A stretch of DNA of 64,000 nucleotides from Nereocystis luetkeana (taxonomy: Eukaryota; Sar; Phaeophyceae; Laminariales; Laminariaceae): the NCBI GenBank assembly GCA_031213475.1, contig JARUPZ010000025.1:1860001-1924000 (forward strand). The letters are read 5' to 3'. Made by a program: the position numbers and the translations under genes. The notes under the pieces are model-generated. The model searched no databases. It worked only from the letters and a program-made list of their open reading frames with translations, and was not told the DNA's origin. This document shows positions 30,789 through 42,700 of the stretch, one piece after another (positions within the stretch are counted from its first letter, which is position 1; every line of letters starts with the position of its first letter).

Positions 30789-33700
30789 GTGAGTTTTTTT
30801 CTGAACATGGGACAGATCACTCAGATCCTCGCCTGATGATTTACCCGGCAGATCTATATGGGCTGTATTCCCTGCATGATGAGGCCATATAAATCCGTGG
30901 TACGCGCTATTCGATCGAAGTGTCACACACCTTGCCAATATGAGGTTCGAACAAGTCCTCGACCTTACGGGTGTTTTTTTTTTTTTTGTATAATGAATTT
31001 GCTGGTTGATCTTTATTTTGCTGGGGCGTGTTGCCAGGTGGAAGCCGTGCATTCTGCATCATCTATTACGGGAGACCATGGTTAATAGGACCAAATATTG
31101 TTAGTATAAATGGTTGAATATATACTGGTAGGTTTTTATGTGTACCACAGGTCCTATTAACTATGATCCCCCGTAATAGGACATGTTTCCAAACTTTGAT
31201 GTGTACTAACTGTTGTACAGATAGATCCTGTACAACATGCCACAAGGGCAGGTTATGATAATCTGTACCAGTATGGTCTACGGTAGATGGTGATCCGTCT
31301 CGTGCGTGAAACGTTCCGGTAAGACGAGCCATGGAAACTTGTTGGAAGGATTGACAAGATAGTTCTGGGAGCGCTACGAACAGGAGTGTTTGCACACGGT
31401 ATACAGCGGTCCCTCTTCTGGTGCCGGCATCATATCATATGCGCCTGCCAACGCCACCGGGACTATAGCGGCGACCGGAACTTTTCCGCGCATTGCCACA
31501 CCGGTCATAACCCCCTCTGTGCTAAGCGATTCGGTAGGCACTATAGCGGGCAGCCGGGACTAAGTCGGAACTGCAGTACCAATAATATTAATAGTAGAGG
31601 CACCACTCCTGCCGTCGTACGGACACCTGCTTTTCTTCACCACTCGGTGTTTTGCGAAGTAAGAACTCGGAGGGGTTGGGCTTTTCATGTGGTCTGTTTG
31701 GTACATCATGTTTTGCGGGGGATCATAGGAAATAGGACCAAATGGTCCCCCGTAAAAAGCAAAATCCTAACCGACGAAAATTTTACTGCTGTAGGGAAAA
31801 GTGAACAAAATTGAGTTTTTAAAGTTGCTGTGGGTATTGTTTGGGTGGGGTTACTTTCTGGGTTGGTTGCCAGGCAGGGCAACTCATGATTTGGCTACGC
31901 ACGTATATACAGGCGTTCTTCGATAGAGATGCCATAGTTGGGGGGGGTGGGGTGTACTCGATAGGAGATGATGTACTCGATCTCATGCATGGCGGTAGTT
32001 GTATGACCATAGACCCTCGCATCCCTACAATGCCGGGACGGAGCATGTCGGGTTTTCACCGACCAGGCAGACATTGCTTGCACAAAGCGCGAAGCGCCGT
32101 GAGGTGTCTGGCGGGTCGCATGAAGGGTGGTGAGCTGCATCCTACTAAGAGCCGCTTTTGAGGCGGACTTGCCTATGGATGGGAGCTTCAATGAGTTGAT
32201 TTAATTTCCGGTGTAGACATTTCCTGAGACAGCAATGGGAGTACTATGTAACTGCCTCTTCGGTGCCTTACCTCGAACACTACGTGATGCGATCATTCCC
32301 AATTGTGCGGAGTAAAGGTTCTTTACCTCGCACAAAATATCTAACTCGACAACCAGCTGTGGGCGACCGCCAAAAAAAACAAACAAACCCCAAAAAAAAC
32401 GGCACCCTGGTAGTCTAGTGAGCGGCATGTTTTTACAGTATCGTTGCCAACCGACGCGAACCCAACCTATATATAGTAGGGGGAGGAGGGGGGAGTTTAC
32501 GAGCCAATAAGGCGTCGTTACCGGTCAGGCGGCAGTTGAAGGAGGAAGCGTCTGTAAACTTGTGCTCTGCGTTGTTGGGCACAATGCGTACGTACGAGAT
32601 GCGTGTAGCATCAGTCGCAGTCATGTGCTTTGCTGTCCCCGTGCCTTTCCGCATTACAGTTACACCTTTTGGGGGGACACATGGAGCCTGAGGAATAAAT
32701 AGGGTTGTAGTTCACCTGTTGTAACCAAAGATGGGGTATGCCGTCCGTTTCCCGGCACCAGCCGTCACCACGTCACGTCGGTCACGTCACCGGTTTCTCG
32801 CCGTCACGATCCCGCAAACCCCTGTCCCCGCTCCGAAAAAAGCGTCTCCGTTGTCTCTCCGGGAACCCCCTTGCACACGCGAGTCGTTCATCGCACTTAC
32901 GTAGCGTTTTTCATCTCGTAATCACTCAAGCCGCCCAAGTCCGCTTGGTGACGGCAAAAAAAAAGAAACTGGAACAACCAAAACAGCGAGAAAGTGTTTC
33001 GTCGCAGAAAACAAGATCGTGAAAAATAAAAATACGGGTCTCCATTTTTTTCTCCAATCATAGAAAAGAAAACCGGGGACATTCGTTGGTGATTTGTCTT
33101 TTATTATTCACGGACACATCACCAGCCAAATTGTCGTCACTCCCCGTCTTTCGGCTTTAGCCAATCAGCTCCTTACTCACGTCTCTCGGTTTCAGATGTT
33201 TTCATAACCCAGCCTTGATCTGAATATTTATTGCTTTTACACCCGATTCTTCCGCAAACCTTGCCCCTTGCCGTTTTTTCGAAAGGTGGCGAACAATCCC
33301 GTCTCCTGCGAGGAGTGGTACCTCGGCGACGAACGCGAAGGAGTTCGACACGGTCAAGGAGCGGCGTTTTATATAGACGGGGACGTATATCAAGGACAGG
33401 CGAGACATTGTCTATATGTTTGCGTTTGTATTGCTTTACCGCTCGGGTGTATACGGTGGCCATTCGACGCGACTACACAAGACAAGAAAAAGCGCTGAGT
33501 CTTTTCTCTCGATAAAAAATGCAAGACGCGTACCGTAGTGTGTCGGGGAGGGGTTTTACTAGTGTAATGTTTTTTTTTTTTTTTTTTGGGGGGGGGGGCT
33601 GATTATGGGCTGATTCTTTCTCGCGATAAAAAATGCAAGACGCGTGCCCGTAGTGTGTCGGGGGGGGGGGGTTACCAATGTCATGTTTGTTTTTTTTTTT

Positions 33701-36700
33701 CCTCGGGGGGGGGGGGGGGGGGGGGGGGTGTGAGAAAAACCTGCTTTGTGTGCGACCTCGGATCTGAGATGAGGGGAGGGAGCAGGAGAAAAGAAGGGCG
33801 GAGGCGACAGTCAGTAGGGGACGAAAACGACTGAACGCTTGAGCAACAGACGAGTAACCCACTTCGCGCTCGTGTTCACACTGCTGCCAGTGCTGGCGTG
33901 TACTTCTTTATATAGCCCATTTGTCGTAAACACCTGGCCTGGCCCAGCGAGCGACCGCTGTTCAGCTGCAAGCAACGGCCCAGCCTGTTCGCGTGTTCTA
34001 TGCCGGTCTGCCAGTACTGTGCTGTGCGGTATTCACTTGGTACTCCCACGAGCGCGATCGACCTAACAGTGCGATCTGCTGCTGCTGTCGAAGTGAGCTT
34101 CGTACCAGTAAATACGTGCTCAGCCGAAGAACGTGACCCACAACGCCCGATTCTCTCTACAACACCATACTGCAGATTATTATCATGTCGGTTCTAGATC
34201 CCTACCGAAATTTTCCTTTTGGGACTGCTGTCCCGTTTTCGGGACCAAACACTTGGAAACAGACTAAGATGTTCTCGTTTTTGCACACTGCAGAGTACCG
34301 AAAGACGCGTGCTACGGCTATATGAGGTAACACCCGGTCTTGCCTTCAGAGACGGGCTCCTTCCTCCCTTCATTGTAGTATAGGAGCTCTATGTCTCACT
34401 CACAATAAATTTTTGGAAACCCTGAAGTTGCAACCCGATGACCGGGGACAAAAGTTATCAGGACCCATCATTCACACCAACATCTATACCAGGTATATTG
34501 CAGTATTTTTACCAAGGATATTCGGCCCTGTTGACTGCGGTATGCTCCGTCGTTGTAGTATCACGGTGGGTCCCTGATATGTAGGCAACATAAAACGGGG
34601 GGGGGGGGCAAAAGAGGCGCAGTAATGCTGAAGAGTACAAGCGCTGCAGCATCGGTGGGAAGAAGCCTTGCCATCAACCGATAGGAGAAGATGTACTCGA
34701 TAGGAGAGATGTACTTTGATCTCAAGCATGGCCGTAGTCGTATGACCATAGACCCTCGCATCCCTACAAGGCCGGGACGGAGCATGTCGGGTTTTCACCG
34801 ACCGGGCAGATATTGCTTGCAGGGGGGGGGGGGGGGGAAGCGGAACGTGAGGTGTCCGGCGAGACGCATGAGGGGTGAGCTGCATCCTACTAAGAACCGC
34901 TTGTGTGGCGGACTTGCATATGGATGACAGCTTCAATGACTTCATTTAGTTTCCGGTGTAGCCACTTCCAGAGACAGCAACGGGAGTACTATTGATATGT
35001 ATCTGCCTCTTGGGTGCCTTGCCATGAACACTACGTGGTACGACCATTCCCAATTGTGCGGAGTAAAGTTCTTTACCTCGCACAGAATTATCAAACTCGA
35101 CGACCAGCCGTGGGCGGCCACCCCCCCCCCCCCCCCCCCAAAAAAAAAAAACGGTACCCTGCTTGTCTAGCTCACGCAGGGAGCGGCATGTTCCACAGCG
35201 TCGTTGCCAACCGACGCCAACCCACCCTATATACGTGTAGAATGCCTGTAGGGCGGGGGCTTCGGGCGGCACCTCCTCGCGCCACCTGTCGGGGGGGAGG
35301 GGGGGGGGGGGGGGGGGGCACCTCGCGTTCGGCTAGTGGTGCCGGGGGGGGGACACCACGTGCTGGCCGCCTAGGTTTAACAACCATGGTTTCTTTCGCC
35401 CGGGGTATTACCCGTGTGTTACTCGCGGGGGTCTGAACGTACCGCGCCTCGAACCGGTGGTCGATTCCCGGTTCATGGTCTTTGGATCTTTTAAGGCAGA
35501 AGATATAGCTGTTCCCGATTTCGTAGGATGTAACTTCTTTTTATTCTTGCAGGGTGGGATCTGTGTGTTGTGTTGTGTCGTGTTGTGCATGACATGTTTA
35601 TGTATGTACGAGTACATGGCAGACGCATCCCGGGTTGGGCCTGTGCTATGGCGGATCCTGCACAGCTCATCTCGTAGTGGCATGTTGGGAACTGCTGTAT
35701 GGCCCACCGTAGATCATGATCTATCTGTAGATGATCCGTCCGAGGTGTGTCGAAAAAGAAGAAAACCCTTTTAGTACGGCCGTCTCGTCGGGGGACGACA
35801 CTATCTTTGACCTGAGTCGCTTGTCCTCGAGACGGGAGTGCAGTCCTGAAAAATTCAACGTACCAAAAAAGCATACACCTTGCCTTTATTTATTACAGCC
35901 TCCCAATATCTTGCGTGCGCGTTGCCATAAGTTAGTACCAGGTACGTATTATGCAACCAGGGCTGGGTCGGGTCGGGTCAAACCCTCGCGGGCCAGGTCT
36001 GGTCGGGTCGGATAAGGGTGACGCGGCCCGAACCGACCCGACCCGACCCGTAAGAAATTGAAAACCTCCTGACCCGACCCGACCCTACCCGTAAGAAATT
36101 AAAAACCTCCTGACCCGACCCGATCCGACCCGACCCGACCCGCCACGTGAGATTTCAAATTTTCTTGATCCGACCCGCTGGTCGGTCCATGACGCCACGA
36201 CTCGTGAACAGCCCTGGAAGAATACTTTAAAGAAGTTCCTGGTATGCTATTTTGGGTATTGTACGCGAGTGTCCGGGTGTATAGCTTTTGTGTTGACGCT
36301 AACACCGTACCCGCCTAAGTGCCTACCTGGTACACGTCCACCCATGAGTCGTTGTCGGTGTGCTCGATGAATCTGGACGTGTTGGTGGAATGTTGGCCCT
36401 GTTGTCTACCACACCCAACCTCACCACTTCAAATTTCAGACCTCCCCTGAAGAGGGAGTTCAACCTCAACCAGAGTCGCTCTCTCTCTCGAATGCATGTG
36501 TACGCATCCCTTAACCGAATACGCCTTTCCATATATGCTGATGGTCTGTGCCGCTCCACAACGCGGCTTGACGTTGCTCGAGAGCCTCTCGCGGCGAAAG
36601 CCCTGACGTCGTGATGGATGGTCGGTCTGGCTTGCCCCGTGCACAAGCTGAACATTTCTTACCTCTCCGACGGACTAGATTTTGTGGTCTTTCGTTTTTT

Positions 36701-39700
36701 TTTGTGTGTTTCCCGTAGCAATTGGGGCCCTGCAGCCTTGGTTCAAAACCTTTATTTGGTGCTGTAATATTTTGGGAACAGGTTCAAAATTGTTTCCCAG
36801 CGTGGAGCAGGCCTCTTGTGTACCAGCCATCGAACTGGTCTCGGTTTGTACCACTGTGAACCCCGAGATGTTTTACGACATGTTCGATCTTAACCGTTTT
36901 CCTTCCCAATCGTTTCCATCTCCTTTTCCTTTCCACCCCCTCTCCCCCTCTTCCCCCCCTACTCGCTCTGTCATTGGAAAAATCCTTGAATAATCTCGTG
37001 GAACAACATTTTTTTTCTCTGCCTTTCGTGCTCGGGAACTAAAACTGAAAAAAACAATATCTGGAAAAAGAAACCTCTTCCTTCATCTCTGTGCTGGAAA
37101 AATAATTCGAGCGATATTTTCCCTCCCCTGTGCTTGGAAACTTCCTGTAAAAATCCTTGAAAAAAAAAAACAGTGGCACAGGGGGCTTCGGCAAGGGAGG
37201 GGCACCCTGACCCAGATGTCAGGCTCGAAGTACACGGGCAACTTTGACAAGGGGGAGAAGCACGGACACGGGGAGTACGTAGACGTGGATGGCGTGAGGT
37301 GAGAAGCAGAGAAAAACGCAAGCGTCGCACAAAGATCACGATCTACAATAGGTCAGTTAGATCCTCCTACTACTGTGTGTTCCTCCACATGTCACGGCCC
37401 AAATATTTTTGGGATTGAGAGGTCCGTAAATTTGCTCTGCACAATCAATAGGTTGGCGTTTTCCGTTCTATTGAGGGGGAGCAGCACGGAGACAGGGAGT
37501 TCGTAGGCGTGGGTGGCGTTTAATAATAATGCGGAGACAGGGGAGTTTGTAGGCGTGGGTGGCGCCTATGAATAGTAAGATGCAAGCATATTCGTACATG
37601 CATAGAACGAATCATCACGGTCTGCAGTAGCTCAAGCTGGACGGTTCAATCCGTTCCACGGTTTAGAGATTCCGAGCCTTGGGGCAGGTGTATAGATAGG
37701 ACCCCTTTTGATTTCGTTCGGCACACTCTGGATAGTGTATTGTTCCGCCCGATGACAAGACAGCTCGGGCACGGGGAGTTCGAGGACGTGGATGGCGCCT
37801 TGTGAGAAAGACAGTCAAACAAACCACCACGTACTGTATGCAGCGGGCGTGAACAGAACAGATGACGCTCTATTAGGTCGTCTGTGGACCCCCGCCTCGA
37901 AGAGTTCACGGGTATGATGCTCTGGAACACGCGAAGAGTTCGTCGATGCGGACAGCGTCTGGTGAGAGACGGATGAACCTACAAGCAGACGTACGTCGGA
38001 CAGACCAGGATGAACTACAATCTACTGTAGGTAACATATTGATGGTAGACACCGCTGGAAGAATTCACGGGTATACATTTTCTGAAAACCCGCGACTATT
38101 AATATTACGGGGGGCCATAGTTAATAGGACCAAATATTGATAGTAAAATGGTGAAATCTATGGATTTTTGTGTGTACCATAGGTCCCATTAACTATGGTC
38201 CCCCGTAATAGTACATCAAGGCGACTCTTGTTTTTCGAGGCCCTTTCTCAGCGAGCCCTTAAAGCGGGCATAGGACGGATGGTGATGTATCGTGGCTGAT
38301 CTAGGGACGACACTATTACGGGGGACCATAGTTGATAGGACCAAATGCTGTTGGTAAAAATGGTTAAATAAATAGGTTTTTATGTATACCATACCGGTAG
38401 GTCCTATTAACGATGGCCCCCCGTAATAGAAGAGTTGAAGGGTGTGACGTCCTGAGAATCCGCGTGGAGACCGCACGGGTACTCGCGTGTTTGGCGAGAC
38501 CCAACCGAGGTTCAACGAGCCCCTTGCGTACCACTCTGACTGGAGGATACGACCTCCGTATGGGCCCTCTTGTTTGGAACATCGAACGGTTATTGTATTC
38601 CCGACCAAATTGTCATGTTTGAAGCGCATGTTTCGCGGCGTATAAACACATACGTCAGTACACTCTGCGGGGATTCCCGGGTATTTTACCGGAGTGTGAC
38701 CAAAAACAAACAAGTTCAATACCCGCGTGCTCTGGCCAGGAATATAATGCCTGTATGAACTCTGATATGAACATCGAACGGTTATTATTTTCCTGGCCAG
38801 AGTGCTATGTATCGAGTGTGTCTTTTACGTGGTATACACGTACTCTGTCTGGATTCCCCGGTAGTTCATTCGAGTATGGTCAAAAACGATCAGGTTCAGA
38901 AACCGGGTGTTCTAGCCAGGATTATATTGCCTGTGTGATCTCTGTTATGAGCATTGAACGGTTATTGTATTTCCGGCCAAAATGGCATAATTCACACGTG
39001 TGTTTCGCGAGGAATAAAGGTAATATCATCATGGGGGATTCCCGGGTATTTTACCCGAGTATGACTTGAACCAATCAGGTTCAGTACCCGGGTGTTCATG
39101 CTGGGAATACAATGCCCGTATGAACTCTGGTATGAACATCGAACGGTTGTTGTATTCCCGGCCAAAGTGGCATGTTTCAAGCATGTGTTTTGCGGGCTAT
39201 AAGGCGGGGTATAAGCTTATCTACTCTGCGGGGATTGTCGGGTAGTTTACCCGAGTATGGCCAAAAGCGATCACATGTTCAGTACCCGAGTGCTCTGGCC
39301 AGGAGTATAATCCCGGTATGAACTCTGATACGAGCATCAAAACGGTTATTGTATTCCCGGCCGAAATGATTTTTTCAGGCGTGTTTTTTGCGGGGTATAA
39401 GCATATATCTACTCAGCGGGGATTCCTGGGTAGTTCACCCTCGTATTGCCAAAAACGATCACAGGTTTAGTAACCGAGCGACCTGGCCAGGAATATAACC
39501 CCGGTGTGAACTCTGATATGAGCATCAAACGGTTATTGTATTCCCGGCCAAAGTGACATATTTCGAGCGTTTGTGTTTGCGGAGTTTATATAAACATGTA
39601 TACTCTGCATGTATACTCTGCGGGGATACCCGGGTGTTAATACCCGAGTATGACAAAAAACGATCAGGTTTAGTGCCAGTCTGCTCTGGCCAGGTGTATT

Positions 39701-42700
39701 GTCCCCGTATGAACTCTAACGTGAACGTCGAACGGCGATTCTTTTTTCGGCTTTAGGGGTGTGTTTTGCACAGGATATACAGGCGTTCTGCGGGAATACC
39801 CGGGTATTAAACCGTAGTATGGCTAAAATGTTCAAGTTGACGTATAGTTGGTTAGTTTTATGGTCTTCCCCACATTGACGGACGGGAGACGTATTTTCTG
39901 CGTGATCTATGAAAAGCACATGCTTTTTGTGTTCGATCTGTAGTACGCAGATCCTGCACAACCTCTCGCAATTGCAGCTGAGGAGATACATGATGTATAC
40001 AGTAGACAGATCATGTAGATATAGATCATGAGCTGTCTGTGGTGCGATGGGGTTCGAATTTTTTTCCACGATGGTCGAATGACCAAGGCAAGCAACAAGT
40101 GAGTACCCCCCCCCCCCCCTCCTCTTTGTTTCTGTGCAAGATTTGGAAAACACGTAACGAGCGTCCAAATGTTGGATATGTCTCTTATTTGGAGTAAGAG
40201 TGGTGGTTCGTCTCGCTAGGGATGCGTGGTCAATGGTCAAATAACTACGTCAGGCCTTTGGCAAATGAGCACGCCCCTCCCCCCCCCTCTTCGTGTTTCC
40301 CTTCTCTTCTCCTTCTCGAAGGAGATCGTGGTCTATAGTGAAATGACTGCAAGGCTAGCAAAAAATAAGTACGCCCCCCGTCCCGGCATTGTAGGGATGC
40401 GAGGGTCCATGGTCATGCATGCGACTACGGCCAAGCAAGAGATCGAGTACATCTCTCCTCTCGAGTACCCCCCCTACGACCACGGCTTGCATGATATCGA
40501 GTGCAGCCCCTTTCCCCTGCCGTCCTGTCGCTGTGCTTCGGGCACAGGTTTCGAGGAGAATTTCGGCGGGGGTTGCGATGCGGGCCCGGCTTGATGGTGA
40601 GCCCTAGCGGCGCTCAGTTTGAAGGATGGTTTCGAGACGATCTGGCTCACGGAGACGGCATACTCACCTGGCCGGATGGGGGCAAGTTCATCGGGAAGTA
40701 CGTGGACGGAAAGGTATATCTGGTACACGGCAGGTTCAACCAATGTTGTGACGGTACACGTTTTGATTGTTACTGTTTTGGCGGTTACATTTTTACGGTT
40801 ACGTTTTTACGGTTACGTTTTTGCGGTTACGTTTTTACGGTCTACTTTTTCGACGTTTTTTACTTTTTTTTCATACGTCACACTTTTGACAGTTTCACGT
40901 TTGGGCGGTCTACTTTTCGAGGGTTAACTTTTCGACGGTTACATTTCGACGGTTACGTTTCGACGGTTGCATTTCAACGGGTAGTTTTTGACGGTTACGT
41001 TTGACGGTTGCGTTTTTACGGTCACGTTTTTACGGTTTTTGACGGCATACTCACCTGGCCAGATGGGGGCAAATTCACCGAGGAGTACGTGGACGAAAAG
41101 GTATACACGGCGGGTTCAACGTTGTAACGGTACACATTTCGATGGGTACTTCTTTCGACGGTTACGTCTTGACGGTTACGTTTCGACTCCCTACTTTTTC
41201 GACGTTCTTTACTTTTTTGACGTTCCTTGCTTTTTTGACGGTCACACTTTGACAGTTTTCGCTTCGACGGTTTACGTTTCAACGGTCACAATTTGGCGGC
41301 TACGTTTTGGCGTCTACGTTTTGACGGTTACGTTCCGACGGTTAGTTTTTGACGGTTGCATTTGGCGGTAGCGTGTTGTCGGTTACGTTTTGACGGGGTT
41401 GTTTCGCGGGGGCAGCCATGGATGGCATACGCCGTGTAACGCGCAAGATAGCTCCGATCAAGATAAGACACCTCCTACTTTTATCGACAACAGGGACGGT
41501 GCAAACCGTGCAAACGCGGAACGACGTGTCTCTGGAAAGCCCTCGACGAGGCGAGACCTTCTCAACATCGCCATTTTTTTGTTTTCGGAGAAACTCATGT
41601 CGGGAATTCGTCACAAGTGGGGGAGGTGGTATCTTGCGGGTTTCCCGGGTATCGTGGCGCTGCATTACGACGGTTACATTTTGACGGTTACCTTGTGACG
41701 GTGCATTAGTTACGGGGGACCATAGTAAATAGGACCAGATATTGTTGATGGGAAAATCGAAATGTGTAGGTTTTCGTGTGTACCGTAGGTCCTGTTAAGA
41801 TACGCCCCCCCCGTGATGTAGTGAGGTTGTGACGGTTGCCTTTTGAAGGTTACGTACATCTGACAGGTACTGTTACGGGGGACCATAGTCAATAGGACCT
41901 ATGGTATACATAAAAACCTACATATTTCACCATTTTTACTAACAATATTTGGTCCTATTAACAATGGTCCCCCGTAATAGTAGATTTCCACTCCATGGTC
42001 TACAAATTTGAGGGAAGGTACATTGCTGACCTGTATGATCTATACATCGGTCGTGTTTCCTGGTGGGTGCTGTATAAGCTGCACGATGTAGGACAGGTTT
42101 CCTGGGTTGGGTTTATACCGTACCGATCCTGCACATGAGCTCAAAACGGCAGGTTGGATCTGTGTCGTATCGGTTACGCTTTGTGGGGAGATGTGACGGT
42201 CACATTGATACGGTGCATTGTTGGTGATATTTTGACGGTCAACGTGTGGAGGTTGCCTCGTGGCGGGTTACTTGAATGTTGGGGATTGCGACGGTTACAT
42301 GGCGTTGGCGCGGCGCCTTCGTCAGATGACGACGGCTACACTGTGACGGTTACATTGCGACGCGTAACGTTGCGACGATTACGTTCTGACGTTCACATTG
42401 TTACGCCTCGACCTTGCATTATTAGCAGTATTACGACTGCGAGGTATCACTCTACTGGCCCACCTGCTCAGTTTTTCACGCACTCACACGCACGCGCTCA
42501 TGTACAGAACGTACTCACTCACCCACTTAACCAACAGGAGCACGGTCGGGGTGCCATTCTGGAGCCTCTAGGGCGCAAGGTTTGTGATGTGGAGTGCGCG
42601 CAGGGCTTACTGGTGGGCGGGCGAACCGTCTGCCAGGGATCGCTGGGCGGAGGAAAGGGGCCGAAGTGCAGAGGTGACTTTTCTGCGTTTTTTTTTTCTA

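Noticed and set aside
38575-39835. Regularly spaced repeats that might suggest CRISPR
   Set aside because: Units of ~190 bp diverge along their length, there are no short identical repeats with unique spacers and no cas genes, and the context is eukaryotic.
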